DNA of 40,367 nt from a virus: the IMG/VR virus record IMGVR_UViG_3300031576_000146, positions 1 to 40,367 of that record. One strand, given 5' to 3'. The translations under genes were made by a program, and so were the position numbers. Of the stretch, positions 1 through 8,747 are shown piece by piece (within the stretch, counting starts at the first letter, position 1; each line of letters starts with the position of its first letter). Below the pieces are notes generated by a model. That model saw only the letters and a list, made by a program, of their open reading frames with translations, made no database searches and had not been told where the DNA came from.

Positions 1-465
1 ATGTCCCCCACGAAAATAATTCCCGATTATCGTTTCGTGAAAACCAACCGCAAGCTCTACAAATGGTTTCGGGATACTGGTTATACTCACGAAGAAGCCT
101 CGCGCCATTGCACCGTCAAGCTCACGCCAAAACAACTCAAAGAGGAAATAGAATCTAAGTTCCCCAACGAATTTCTCTACGACCGCCATCAAGAACTTTT
201 AATGAAGGAAGAAATAAAAACGGTGTGGAATAAACAAACCAAGCAATGGGAACAGATGTCTGTCGGCATGGACGCGGACGCGGTAGCCAAAGGTCTTGAC
301 CTTGCGTACCGTTTGAAAGGATACCTCAAGTCTGACAACAAGGTGGATGTTAATTTTTCAATCTTCAATGATTTCTCCGACGCTGAATTGGACATAATCA
401 TTGCGGGCAATGTTTCACCGTCCGCGCCGACAAAACAAGTGGTTGATGTTCCACCCACTCTATGA
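1..465 (+). CDS. Putative small terminase subunit (TerS-like)
   Basis: This 154-residue soluble protein ends four bases into the large terminase start (ATGA-type overlap), the usual place of a small terminase subunit, which recognises phage DNA and hands it to the packaging motor. Positions 20-60 are basic and helical and could form a DNA-binding helix-turn-helix region, but I cannot show one clearly. The C-terminal third is acidic. Because the genome is circular, the frame stays open upstream across the contig joint. A second in-frame ATG lies 12 codons earlier at 40205 and adds a short N-terminal extension beginning MSPAK. Neither ATG has a Shine-Dalgarno sequence. The functional call rests on position and size rather than recognised sequence, so another packaging-related role is possible. 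Confidence 0.6.
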   Translation: MSPTKIIPDYRFVKTNRKLYKWFRDTGYTHEEASRHCTVKLTPKQLKEEIESKFPNEFLYDRHQELLMKEEIKTVWNKQTKQWEQMSVGMDADAVAKGLDLAYRLKGYLKSDNKVDVNFSIFNDFSDAELDIIIAGNVSPSAPTKQVVDVPPTL

Positions 466-1991
466 GCATTGATATAGACATCTCCTCCTCAAAACAGGAA
501 CTCATCAGTCAGTTTTCGGAAAATGAAGAATCGCGCCGTCTTGCCAGAGAGGCGAAGGCTTTTCGCATACAGAATGAAAAACTCCGCTACTACGAGCCGA
601 ACGGCAAATGCGAAGAATTCATCAACATGGTCAAATCGGGCAAGGTTTTCATCTGCCTGTTTTCTGCCGCCAACGGCATAGGAAAAACGGCGGTAGGAGT
701 GAACCTGCTCGCTCATCTCATCTACAAGCCGCAAAATCCCTGGTTCCAGGAAGGCGTATTCGACGACTGGAAGTTCCCCAAAAAAGCCCGTATCGTGTCC
801 GACCCCACCACGGTGTCCCGCACGCTCATCCCCGAACTGGTGAAATGGCTGCCCTTGAAGCAATATGAAGCCAGCAACGGGACAAAGCATTTCCTTTCGC
901 AGTGGAAGGTTCCCGCCACAGGATGGGATTTCGACATAATGACGTACGACCAAGACCCGAAGGAGTTTGAGTCGGCGACGTTGGGCTATGTGTGGTTTGA
1001 CGAGCCGCCTCCGCTCTCGATTTTCAAAGCCACCGTCGCCCGTATGCGCCTTGGCGGCATTATCGTCATCACCGCTACCCCTCTCACTGGCTCCGCGTGG
1101 ATGTACGACGAGATAGTCTGCAAGCCAGAGAAGGGTCTGCGCGAGTATGTGCACGCGGACATAGAAGCGAATTGCAAGGAACACGGGGTGCGCGGGCAGT
1201 TGGAGCACGGCAATATCCAGGCCATGATTGCCAACTATACCGAGGATGAGCGGCAGGCGCGTATCCACGGCCGCTTCCAGCATTTGACGGGTCTTATCTT
1301 CAAAAAATTCAACCGCGATGTCCACGTCATCACCCCTTTCCGCGATTGGTCGCACCTGGCGGCCATAGAAGCTCTCGACCCTCATCCGCGCAACCCTGAT
1401 GCGATTCTTTGGGTGGGGAAGGACGTAAAAGGGCGTTATTACGTTCTTGATGAATTCTACGGCAAGACCAAATTGAATGAACTGGCGCAGATTATCCACA
1501 CCAAGGCGGCGAAGTTCCGCGTGGTGAAGCGTTTGGCAGACCCCACCATTTTCATAAAAGACCAGCATACCGATACTTCGCTCGCTGACCGCCTGGAAGA
1601 ACTCGGCCTGGAGTACGATTCTGGTTCCAAGGAGCGCGAGTACGCCATCCGCACTATCGAGGATATGCTCGATTACGAGCGGAAAGACGCGGAATTCATA
1701 AAAGCCCCCATGCTGTATGTCTGCTCGAACTGCGAGCGGACGATTTGGGAATTCCAGCACTGGCAGTGGGATGACTGGCGCGGGCGCACGATGGAGCGCA
1801 AAGACCCGCGCGAGAGTCCTGTTGACAAAGACGACCACATGTTAGAGAATTTAGGCAGGACGCTGATAGAAGATGTCTCTTTGGACGACCCCGTACTCAA
1901 TCGCTGGCAGATTCGTTCTCCCCTTGAAACTTTATTTGAGACTCCATCCCTTGCGGTCACAAGGGCTGGCAGAGAGAAATTATATCGCTAA
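462..1991 (+). CDS. terL: Terminase large subunit (packaging ATPase/nuclease)
   Basis: This 509-residue protein has the layout of a phage packaging motor. A Walker A loop, AANGIGKT, lies at residues 69-76 (Lys75). A Walker B strand, YVWFDEPP, ends in Asp180-Glu181, and a coupling motif, TATPLTG, lies near 204-210. The C-terminal half looks like an RNase H-type nuclease, with acidic candidates Asp306 (EALDPH), Asp360 (LADPT) and Asp457/458 (DKDDHM). It translocates DNA into the procapsid and cuts the concatemer. Length is typical of the family. The start overlaps the upstream gene by four bases, implying coupled translation. Motif order and spacing make the assignment secure; whether packaging is cos or headful cannot be read from it. 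Confidence 0.95.
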   Translation: MSIDIDISSSKQELISQFSENEESRRLAREAKAFRIQNEKLRYYEPNGKCEEFINMVKSGKVFICLFSAANGIGKTAVGVNLLAHLIYKPQNPWFQEGVFDDWKFPKKARIVSDPTTVSRTLIPELVKWLPLKQYEASNGTKHFLSQWKVPATGWDFDIMTYDQDPKEFESATLGYVWFDEPPPLSIFKATVARMRLGGIIVITATPLTGSAWMYDEIVCKPEKGLREYVHADIEANCKEHGVRGQLEHGNIQAMIANYTEDERQARIHGRFQHLTGLIFKKFNRDVHVITPFRDWSHLAAIEALDPHPRNPDAILWVGKDVKGRYYVLDEFYGKTKLNELAQIIHTKAAKFRVVKRLADPTIFIKDQHTDTSLADRLEELGLEYDSGSKEREYAIRTIEDMLDYERKDAEFIKAPMLYVCSNCERTIWEFQHWQWDDWRGRTMERKDPRESPVDKDDHMLENLGRTLIEDVSLDDPVLNRWQIRSPLETLFETPSLAVTRAGREKLYR

Positions 1992-2003
1992 TTCTCTATT
2001 CGT

Positions 2004-2252
2004 ATGCAAGATGAATCCAAAGACACAAGCGGCACCGCAGGAACCGCGTCGGGAGATGGCATGGATATGCCGTCGCCTGCCGCGACGATTCCGCAATCGG
2101 AAAACCCCGTCATGCAGAGCACGCCCCCCGTGGTTGCGCCCGTTGGCTGCGACCACAAATCGCTTCCCGCGAAACTGGGTGCTGGCTCTGCGTTTTCATG
2201 CCCGCGTTGCTTACGCACCATCACGATTGAAGAAATCAACAAGATGAAGTAG
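2004..2252 (+). CDS. Small zinc-ribbon protein between terminase and portal
   Basis: An 82-residue protein. Its first half is disordered and rich in Ser, Thr, Pro and Gly. The second half carries CDHK at about residues 49-52 and CPRC near 66-69, a plausible four-ligand Cys/His zinc site. It lies between terminase and portal genes, 12 bases after the terminase stop. The start is TATG without a Shine-Dalgarno sequence. I do not recognise a named family; a packaging accessory or DNA-contacting role is a guess from position. An overlapping frame runs through the same bases but lacks any motif and is taken as a shadow. Confidence 0.65.
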   Translation: MQDESKDTSGTAGTASGDGMDMPSPAATIPQSENPVMQSTPPVVAPVGCDHKSLPAKLGAGSAFSCPRCLRTITIEEINKMK

Positions 2253-2271
2253 GAGTATCATTGGGTAGTTC

Positions 2272-4164
2272 ATGCCGTACCTTTATCCCGCGTCCATATT
2301 TGAAGCCGTCCGCAGGGAGCGGAAGGACTTTTTGAACAGTCAAATTGAGATTGTTCCTGGTTATCTGTTTTCGCAATACGAAACCGTGAAGCGGTCGCAC
2401 CTCTATTATAATTCCCGATTTGAGTCGGGTGAGTTCGAGAAAATCAACAATCAGTTGCGCAAGAAGATTTTTTTCAACATCAATAAGTGGCGGTGCGACG
2501 TGGCGACAAAAATGCTTGACATAGACACCAAGGACTTCCGTCTCATTCCCGAAGATTATAACACTGAATGGATTGTGTATCTTTTGGAGCGCAGGCTGAA
2601 AGACTGGCTGACTACCCACGAGCTTGGAATCGTGCTCAATGAAGTCACGCGCAAGCTCCCCGTGTATGGCACAGTCGTGCTGGAGAAAACTAGGGACGGC
2701 GTGGAGGTAACGGACTTGCGTTATTTTATGAACGACCAGTCGGCGAAGTCGCTTGACACCGCGTCCTACATAATCAAGAAGGACTTGATGACTCCCTCCA
2801 TGCTTCGGAAAATGAGCGGCGTATGGGACAATGTGGACATAGCGATTGAGCGGTATTGCAAATTTACGGGCAAGTCGTATGAAGATTCCGAAGGATTCAA
2901 TAAAGCGGAAGGCACCCCCGACGCGGAAATCTACACGCGCTATGCCGAAGTGCCGCTGACGTGGTTTACGGAAAAAGAAAGCGACATGAATACGTATGTC
3001 CGCGCCAAGTACGTCGTGGCGGGTGTGGATGATACGCTTAAAGGAGAGGACGGCAAGCAGGTAGTAGGCGAGAATGGGCTGGTGTTGTGGAAGGAGAAAA
3101 TCAAGGAGCTTCCTTTCCGCGAAGTGCATTACCAAAAAACCGAAGGCAGGTGGCTTGGTATTGGCGTGGTAGAAGATACCTTCCAGCCGCAGGAGCGCAT
3201 GAACGAGGTGAAGAACCAGCAAGGAAAATCTTTGGAACTTTCAGGGAAGCACGTGTATCACTCGCCCGACCGATTGAAAGGCGCGAATGTGCTTACTGAC
3301 GTAGAGGACGGTTCGGTGATTCGCTCGAAGTCTGGCATTACCGCGCTTGATACCGTCAATCGCAACTGGTCGGCGTTTCAAGCCGAGGTCAATGATTATG
3401 AAAAACTCGCCGACCGCCTGACGTTCTCGTATGACATCGTGCGCGGCGAGGCCACGCCCGCGTCCGCGACGGCGACCGCCGTGTCCGAGCAGTTGAACCA
3501 AGCAAGTTCCATCTTCGATTACAAGCGCGAGAATATCGGATTGTTCCTTGGAGGCTTCATAAAGACTCTGGTGTTTCCTGAATTCATTAACGACATCGGA
3601 GAACTGCACTCGTTCAGGGTTTCGGGAAGCCTTGATGACATTGAAAAGACCCGTATGCTCGTCGCCAAGGCGGTGTTGCGCCAGGAGATATGGGAGAAAA
3701 TGCTTATTAACGGGCGCGTGATGACGCAACAGGAACGCGGCGCGAGATTGCAGGAACTCCAGGACAATTTTAGGACGGTGAAGGAAAGCCTGTGGCTCAA
3801 AGTAGTGCGTGAGTTTTTCCAGAATCTTAACTATCATCTCACGCTGGAAATCACGGGTGAGGCGAAGAACGTCTATGCGCAGTTGCAGAACGCCCAGTCT
3901 ATGCTCACGCTCCTTGTGCGCAATCCCGACGTGCTGCGCAATCCCCTTATTAAGAAAGTCATGTTCAAGTTCATGTCGGCAATCGGCATGTCGCTCACCG
4001 AGTTGGAGGAGGTTGAAAGCGAATTGACGGATTTCCAGTCAGTGAACCCCACCGAAGTGGCACAAAAGATTGAAGGCACGACCCCCGCCAAGCGCGGGCG
4101 GCCGTCGTTGCAGGAAGCGGGGCAGGCTCGCGCGAGCTTGCAGCGTCAAATGTCGCTCGTATGA
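2272..4164 (+). CDS. Portal protein
   Basis: A 630-residue protein directly downstream of terminase, of the size expected for a podovirus-type portal. The portal ring occupies one capsid vertex, docks the terminase and conducts DNA. The sequence is helical and charged, with a conserved-looking middle section around residues 285-345 (YQKTEGRWLGIGVVEDTFQP, then MNEVKNQQ) typical of portal stem and wing regions. An Ala/Thr-rich segment near 395-410 follows, and a long helical C-terminus. Its stop overlaps the next gene in ATGA. A GGAG-like sequence lies too far upstream of the start (about 20 bases) to be a normal ribosome binding site. Confidence 0.8.
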   Translation: MPYLYPASIFEAVRRERKDFLNSQIEIVPGYLFSQYETVKRSHLYYNSRFESGEFEKINNQLRKKIFFNINKWRCDVATKMLDIDTKDFRLIPEDYNTEWIVYLLERRLKDWLTTHELGIVLNEVTRKLPVYGTVVLEKTRDGVEVTDLRYFMNDQSAKSLDTASYIIKKDLMTPSMLRKMSGVWDNVDIAIERYCKFTGKSYEDSEGFNKAEGTPDAEIYTRYAEVPLTWFTEKESDMNTYVRAKYVVAGVDDTLKGEDGKQVVGENGLVLWKEKIKELPFREVHYQKTEGRWLGIGVVEDTFQPQERMNEVKNQQGKSLELSGKHVYHSPDRLKGANVLTDVEDGSVIRSKSGITALDTVNRNWSAFQAEVNDYEKLADRLTFSYDIVRGEATPASATATAVSEQLNQASSIFDYKRENIGLFLGGFIKTLVFPEFINDIGELHSFRVSGSLDDIEKTRMLVAKAVLRQEIWEKMLINGRVMTQQERGARLQELQDNFRTVKESLWLKVVREFFQNLNYHLTLEITGEAKNVYAQLQNAQSMLTLLVRNPDVLRNPLIKKVMFKFMSAIGMSLTELEEVESELTDFQSVNPTEVAQKIEGTTPAKRGRPSLQEAGQARASLQRQMSLV

Positions 4165-4418
4165 TTTTGGATACCGACCAAAAATTGATTAAGACGCTCA
4201 CGCTCTATCCAGAGTTTCCCGCGTTTGAGCGCGTGCTGCGCGAGCGGTTAGACGCGATTCGGGATGTGACGACCATTAACGAAGCGGGCAACGTGGAGGC
4301 GCAAACGCTTGGTAGGATTGCGGCGTACAAGGAATGGATGGATTTTTTTGAGGAATTAGATATACTAAAAGAGGCGCAAGAGACCAACCCGCAAGAGGAC
4401 GCGAATAAGTGGCGGTAA
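4161..4418 (+). CDS. Hypothetical protein downstream of portal
   Basis: An 85-residue, mostly helical, acidic protein coupled to the portal gene by an ATGA overlap. It has no transmembrane segment, signal peptide or cysteine motif. Its place between portal and scaffold suggests a head-morphogenesis accessory, but nothing in the sequence identifies a function. The overlap and TATG start support it as a real gene. Confidence 0.65.
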   Translation: MILDTDQKLIKTLTLYPEFPAFERVLRERLDAIRDVTTINEAGNVEAQTLGRIAAYKEWMDFFEELDILKEAQETNPQEDANKWR

Positions 4419-4561
4419 AATCCGTCTTAAAGCCAGGGCTGGTATTTGAGACGGGATTCACCTCCATCATAAGGTCGTGAGTGGCGGGCACTCATCAACA
4501 ACCCGTTCGTGCGCTGGGCACATCAACCCAGAGCGAGTTTACTGACATAACTCATCAAAAT
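4419..4561 (+). other. Short intergenic leader before the scaffold gene
   Basis: About 140 bases between two head genes. It carries the 8-mer CTCATCAA at 4491 and 4551, with a further copy inside the scaffold gene at 4591 and a near copy (CACATCAA) at 4519. A GTG at 4481 is in frame with the scaffold gene and could give a longer N-terminus, but the ATG at 4562 has the TATG context used across this genome. I see no convincing promoter. Confidence 0.35.
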
Positions 4562-5131
4562 ATGTTAGACGAACAGGACGAGAACCAGCACTCATCAAAC
4601 GCTGGCGGGGAGGACGGCCTCGGAAATGATACGTCCAACGCGGGTGATGAGGATAACGCAGGCGGACAAAACGGAGGAGATGACACCGATGACGGTGAAG
4701 TCACTCCTGAAAAGTACGCCGCCCTCAAAGCCGAGAAGGACAAGCTGGTGGGCAGGACTAAATTCCTAGAACAGCAGATTGTCAAACACAAGAAAGATGT
4801 TCCTTCAAAAATCAAGGTCGAGGAGACATCTAAGGAGATTTCTTCCGTAGTGCAACGGATGGAAGCAATGGAGCAGCGTCAGTTGCTTCGGGACGAAGGG
4901 TATTCGGGAGACGAAATTGCCCTCATAGTAAAGATGGGAGGCAAGGACTCTCTCGATAAAAACCCCGTCGTCAAGAAAGCGATTGAAGTTATGCGCCAGG
5001 AGAAGAAGTCGAAAGACGCTTCCCCCGCTTCATCCCCCAAGTCCCCCGTGTACCAAAAGTACACCCAGGAAGATTTGGGCAAAATGACTTCGGCTGAACT
5101 CTCTAAGATTCTTCCTCACGCCGAAGTGTGA
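4562..5131 (+). CDS. Putative capsid scaffolding protein
   Basis: A 189-residue protein from the ATG chosen here. The first 50 or so residues are strongly acidic and rich in Gly, Asn and Asp. A predicted coiled coil follows (about 50-115, with regular Lys/Glu/Leu spacing), then a basic, Pro/Ser-rich C-terminal stretch. This composition and the position just before the major capsid gene fit a scaffolding protein, which templates procapsid assembly and then leaves. Scaffolds diverge quickly, so the call is architectural. The start at 4562 is preferred over an in-frame GTG at 4481 because it has the TATG context. Confidence 0.75.
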   Translation: MLDEQDENQHSSNAGGEDGLGNDTSNAGDEDNAGGQNGGDDTDDGEVTPEKYAALKAEKDKLVGRTKFLEQQIVKHKKDVPSKIKVEETSKEISSVVQRMEAMEQRQLLRDEGYSGDEIALIVKMGGKDSLDKNPVVKKAIEVMRQEKKSKDASPASSPKSPVYQKYTQEDLGKMTSAELSKILPHAEV

Positions 5132-5154
5132 CCATTGACATTTTACCTGTCTGG

Positions 5155-5174
5155 TTCGCTCGGTCGTGAGCGAA
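5155..5174 (+). other. Hairpin upstream of the major capsid gene
   Basis: A perfect 7-bp inverted repeat (TTCGCTC and GAGCGAA) with a 6-base loop, ending ten bases before the capsid start. No T-run follows, so it is not a classical terminator. It may act as an mRNA 5' stability or processing element for the highly expressed capsid gene. Confidence 0.5.
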
Positions 5175-5184
5175 GCTAGACTGT

Positions 5185-6099
5185 ATGGCTTCTACTACAA
5201 CTGGTTTGACCCAGTTGATGAGCACATACTACGACAAGCGTTTCCTTGAACGGGCAAAAGCGGCCATCACATTCGATTACGGTGCCGACGTGAAGAAAAG
5301 GCCTCGCAATCAGGGTAAGACCGTGAATTTCACGCGCTTTACTCCGCTTGCAGCGCAGACTACGGCTTTGACCGAGGCGACAAACCCCTCGGAAGTGGCG
5401 ATGACGGCAACGACCGTCTCCGCCACCGTCGCGGAATATGGCGCGTTCACCAAGGTGGGTTCTCTCTTTGACCTTACGTCCATTGACGAAAGGCTGGAGG
5501 AACACACTGACGTGCACGCCATAAACGCGGCAGAGACCGTTGATATTCTCACGCGCAACGAATTGAGTTCTGGCGCGACTGCTCGTCTCGCCAATGGACG
5601 CGCGGCTCTTACTGACATCACCGCCACTGACATTCTCAATGGCATGGAAGTGAGGAAGGTCGTGCGTACTTTGAAGGCGAACAAGGCAATGCGTTTCTCC
5701 AATGGGTATTTCCGCGCCATTGTTCAGGAGTTTACCGCCTATGACCTCATGGGCAACTCCGAATGGCTTGACGCTTCTCGGTACGTGAGTACCGACGCGA
5801 CCATCAAAGCGGGAATGTTGGGCAAGTTTGCGGGCGTGGAGTTCGTTGAATCCAATCAGCACTCCACCGAATCCTCAACCGTCACGGTCTATCACAACAT
5901 TTTCTGCGGTGCGCATGGCTACGGTGTCGTTGACATCGCCAGCATGAGCGAACCGAAGATTTACGTGAAAACCCCTGGCGAGCAGGATACGTCAAACCCG
6001 TTAAACATGTTCTCAACCGTTGGCTGGAAGGTGACGTTCGTAGCAAAAGTGCTGAACTCGACGTGGGTCATCAACTTAAAAACTGGAGCAACGGCATAA
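5185..6099 (+). CDS. Major capsid protein, N4-gp56 family type
   Basis: A 304-residue protein with the N-terminal pattern of N4-gp56-type capsid proteins. It has a TTTGLTQLMSTYYDKRFLERA-like opening, then a GKTVNFTRFTPL strand, then an ALTEATNPSE-like E-loop segment and a YGAFTKVGSLFDLT region. It forms the HK97-fold icosahedral shell. It follows the scaffold gene and is flanked on both sides by RNA hairpins. There is no sign of a fused protease or an Ig-like insertion. The start is TATG without a Shine-Dalgarno sequence. Confidence is high from motif order and context. Confidence 0.9.
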   Translation: MASTTTGLTQLMSTYYDKRFLERAKAAITFDYGADVKKRPRNQGKTVNFTRFTPLAAQTTALTEATNPSEVAMTATTVSATVAEYGAFTKVGSLFDLTSIDERLEEHTDVHAINAAETVDILTRNELSSGATARLANGRAALTDITATDILNGMEVRKVVRTLKANKAMRFSNGYFRAIVQEFTAYDLMGNSEWLDASRYVSTDATIKAGMLGKFAGVEFVESNQHSTESSTVTVYHNIFCGAHGYGVVDIASMSEPKIYVKTPGEQDTSNPLNMFSTVGWKVTFVAKVLNSTWVINLKTGATA

Positions 6100-6158
6100 A
6101 CTGTTGCTACGGCTTAATCGGCTTGGGGGGAGGAGTCCCTGCGAATCTTCCCAAGTCG
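6087..6158 (+). other. Tandem hairpins at the 3' end of the capsid gene
   Basis: Two adjacent stems. The first pairs AGCAAC (6087-6092) with GTTGCT (6103-6108) and holds the capsid stop codon in its loop. The second pairs CGGCTTGGG (6119-6127) with CCCAAGTCG (6150-6158), nine pairs including one G-U, and encloses a smaller GGGA/TCCC stem. No T-run follows. They may stabilise the capsid mRNA or attenuate downstream transcription. Confidence 0.5.
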
Positions 6159-6175
6159 AGCAGGGGCATTAAGCT

Positions 6176-6508
6176 ATGCGTATTGAAGATTTCGAGATAG
6201 AACTTAAACAACTTAACGCCGATTTGACGATACAAGTAAATCCCCACATCCCCGCGATGGCGGGCGTGTACTTCAAGGGAAAATTCCTATGCGCGTGTCC
6301 TGCGGGTCAGATTTTTGACGAAGTTCACGATGGATATGGAGTCGAGGGTTTTAATGGGCGCATGATTACTCATCGTACCAGACCCAAGGTGTTGCAAATC
6401 GTCAAAGACATTCTCGTGAAGATGAAAGATTCCGATTATCTGGACGCGCTGTTCGGCACGGGGGCGTACAGTGATGAAAAACTCGGCAATCCCAAAAAAG
6501 CCATATGA
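6176..6508 (+). CDS. Hypothetical protein after the capsid gene
   Basis: A 110-residue soluble mixed alpha/beta protein. It starts with an acidic helix and contains a short strand-turn segment AGVYFKGKFLCACPAGQIF near residues 29-47. There are two cysteines, too few for a classical zinc site. The stop overlaps the following glycosyltransferase start (ATGA), so the two are probably translated together. I do not recognise the family. Placement in the head block suggests a virion or assembly role, but the pairing with a glycosyltransferase leaves an accessory role open. Confidence 0.6.
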   Translation: MRIEDFEIELKQLNADLTIQVNPHIPAMAGVYFKGKFLCACPAGQIFDEVHDGYGVEGFNGRMITHRTRPKVLQIVKDILVKMKDSDYLDALFGTGAYSDEKLGNPKKAI

Positions 6509-7626
6509 CCCGTCGCAAGAAAATTTTGATGATTTACACCGATTGGGCGGTGAGCAAGGAGAGAGAGAAGAAAAATGCTTACGGCGGGTGTGGGTACTAT
6601 CGGGTGATAAAACCTGCACAGTATCTTCGGCGATGGTTTGACGTGGACGTGTGTGGTGACGTGCGGCGAAAGTTTGGCACGACCGCAAGTGAGGTGTGGC
6701 CGAAGGTGTTTGGCGAATACGACTTGGTGTGGACGCGCTATATTGAAGTTCCTCGCGCCGCCAGCAATCTTCTCGCTTGCGCCGAGTATTTCAACAAGCC
6801 AGTGCTCATTGATATAGACGATAATTACCGCGCGGTGACTGACCCGCAATCAAATGCCTATGATGTGTATAAAAAAGGGGAGGAACCGCGTTATGGTGTG
6901 GACGCTCAACTGTCGCTCTGTAGCGGCGTGACGGTGACGACCAAGCCCTTGAAGAAAGTTCTCTCGCGTTGGAATAAGCGCATATTCGTATTGCCGAATT
7001 GCTGCGATGTCGCCGATTGGCCGTTGCAAAAACGCACCTACGCCGATGGCAAGGTGCGTGTCGGGTGGGCGGGTTCAGTCACGCACATGCGCGACCTGCG
7101 CATGATACAAGAGGTATTTCGCTGGCTCTTGGAAAAATATCCGCATGTCGAATTGCACCTTATCGGCGGCATACCGATTCAACTAAAACCAGAGGTCTAC
7201 TCCTGGATTGGGGGACACGTCAACCGCCTTGTCTTGGCGGGCGGCACGTCGGGGTGGGAGGGGTTCCCGAATCTTTTGGTAGAGCACGGTCTCGATATTG
7301 GCATTGCTCCGTTGGCGCAGGACGCATTTAACACATGCAAGTCTCACATCAAATGGATGGAATACTCCATGCTGGGTATTCCCACCATAGCTTCCAAGGT
7401 GTATCCTTATCACAAAAGGGTGCAGTGGACGCGGACGATTCAACACGGCAAGACTGGCTTTATCGCGGAGAGCGTGGATGATTGGAAGCGGTATCTGAGT
7501 CTCATGGTCGAAAGCAGGACGGAACGGCTGAAAATAGCCAAGCAATCCTACGAATTTATAAAAGGTCACTGGCAATACTCCAGCCACATTCATAAGTGGA
7601 GGCAAGTAATTGAAAAATTTATTTAG
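6505..7626 (+). CDS. Glycosyltransferase, GT4-like (GT-B fold)
   Basis: A 373-residue enzyme resembling GT4/family 1 glycosyltransferases, which move a sugar from a nucleotide-sugar to an acceptor. Visible features are an N-terminal strand (KKILMIYTD), a VLIDIDDNY segment at about residues 100-108, a central VRVGWAGSVTH switch between the two Rossmann-like domains, and a C-terminal half with a HLIGG strand. It also has a LDIGIAPL segment and a KWMEYSMLGIPTIAS block, which forms the usual donor-binding region. No membrane segment is present, so it should act in the cytoplasm. It sits between capsid and connector genes, suggesting it decorates virion proteins, although a host-surface target is possible. 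Confidence 0.8.
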   Translation: MTRRKKILMIYTDWAVSKEREKKNAYGGCGYYRVIKPAQYLRRWFDVDVCGDVRRKFGTTASEVWPKVFGEYDLVWTRYIEVPRAASNLLACAEYFNKPVLIDIDDNYRAVTDPQSNAYDVYKKGEEPRYGVDAQLSLCSGVTVTTKPLKKVLSRWNKRIFVLPNCCDVADWPLQKRTYADGKVRVGWAGSVTHMRDLRMIQEVFRWLLEKYPHVELHLIGGIPIQLKPEVYSWIGGHVNRLVLAGGTSGWEGFPNLLVEHGLDIGIAPLAQDAFNTCKSHIKWMEYSMLGIPTIASKVYPYHKRVQWTRTIQHGKTGFIAESVDDWKRYLSLMVESRTERLKIAKQSYEFIKGHWQYSSHIHKWRQVIEKFI

Positions 7627-7630
7627 TGAT

Positions 7631-7978
7631 ATGGCTACTGAAATTACTACTGGCTTATCTCCCATTCTCGCGCCGTCGGTTGCCCGCACCGCTACGGGCG
7701 GAGGCGAAATATACGATACGGGAGAGGCGAAAGAATTTGTGGTGACGCTTGATGTGTCTGCGGCAAGCGGCACGACTCCTACGCTCGATGTGAAATTGCA
7801 GCACTCTGCCTATGATTCCGTGTATCAGGACTTGAGCACCGCGTTTACGCAAAAGACCGCCGTCTCGAAAGAAACGAAAGTGTTTACCCAATTCCACCGT
7901 TACGTGAAGGCGACGTGGACGATTGGCGGCACGACTCCCAGCTTTACCTTTTCCATAAAGGGAACGGCGAGAAAATAG
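7631..7978 (+). CDS. Small beta-rich virion protein (putative)
   Basis: A 115-residue beta-rich protein. It has regular strand segments (FVVTLDVSAASGTTPTLDVK, then RYVKATWTIGGTTPSFTFSI) resembling small structural proteins found between capsid and connector genes. The ATG at 7631 is preferred because it lies just after the upstream stop and has the TATG context; an in-frame TTG at 7610 would overlap the upstream gene. A decoration or head-completion role is inferred from fold pattern and position only. Confidence 0.6.
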   Translation: MATEITTGLSPILAPSVARTATGGGEIYDTGEAKEFVVTLDVSAASGTTPTLDVKLQHSAYDSVYQDLSTAFTQKTAVSKETKVFTQFHRYVKATWTIGGTTPSFTFSIKGTARK

Positions 7979-7981
7979 CGT

Positions 7982-8713
7982 ATGCAATTCAACGACACAG
8001 GCGCAAACAAAAATGGGCTGATTCAGCACTGCGAGACGTTGCTGGATTTGCCGTTGGCGGAAATTTCTGGCGATACGACCAAGCTCGCGCACTTCACGCG
8101 CCTGATTAACATTGGCTACCATAAAATAGCCATTTTATTGTGGAACAAATCTGGTTCGTGGGAATTCGATGATTCCAACAATACCGATTTTCCGATTGCC
8201 AGCACGAACATGCTGGATAGCCAGCGCGACTACGCTCTTCCCTCCACCGCGTTGAAAATGTACCGCGCGAGCGTAAAGCAAACCAATGGGGAATACAAGC
8301 GTCTTGAATATCTTGATGAGCAGGATTTTGAAACTGGTCTGCATAATGAGACGAAAGGATTTCCCACGCATTACTATCTTTTCGGAGATTCCATTTGGCT
8401 TTTCCCCAAGCCGTCGTCCACAGAGGTGACCCTCGCCAGTGGATTGCAGTTGTGGATAGCCCGAGAAGTTACGGAATTTACTACGGGCGACACTACGAAA
8501 GTTCCTGGATTTCCCACGCCTTTTCATCATATTCTCGCTCTGTATGCTTCGTTTGTGTACGCTTCGGTGAAGGGTCTTTCTATGGTAAACTCATTGAAGG
8601 AGATGTTGTTCGGTTCCGAGCTTCCAGAGCTTGCGGAATTCGAGGAGGTGAAGAATAGGGATGAGAAAATTGTCATACGCGCCGCCACAATGACGCGCGG
8701 GTCGTATACTTAA
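7982..8713 (+). CDS. Putative head-tail adaptor/connector protein
   Basis: A 243-residue protein with an N-terminal helical region (LIQHCETLLDLP, then LTRLINIGYHK-type helices). A beta-rich middle follows that ends in WLFPKPSSTEVT, then a C-terminal helical section (FHHILALYASFVYASVK). This order resembles adaptor proteins that bind under the portal in short-tailed phages, and it begins three bases after the preceding stop. I cannot name a specific family. A tail-nozzle-associated protein is an alternative. Confidence 0.6.
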   Translation: MQFNDTGANKNGLIQHCETLLDLPLAEISGDTTKLAHFTRLINIGYHKIAILLWNKSGSWEFDDSNNTDFPIASTNMLDSQRDYALPSTALKMYRASVKQTNGEYKRLEYLDEQDFETGLHNETKGFPTHYYLFGDSIWLFPKPSSTEVTLASGLQLWIAREVTEFTTGDTTKVPGFPTPFHHILALYASFVYASVKGLSMVNSLKEMLFGSELPELAEFEEVKNRDEKIVIRAATMTRGSYT

Positions 8714-8747
8714 AGGTCGGGGATAGTAATGTTTTGACTTACACTTT

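Noticed and set aside
489-1838. Long open frame on the minus strand opposite the large terminase
   Set aside because: It mirrors the codon pattern of the terminase gene, has no recognisable motif and no suitable start context.
2236-3222. Long minus-strand frame opposite the portal gene
   Set aside because: A shadow of the portal reading frame without motifs; it would be antisense to an essential late gene.
4481-4561. GTG start for the scaffold protein
   Set aside because: The downstream ATG at 4562 has the usual TATG context and removes a low-quality, non-acidic leader.
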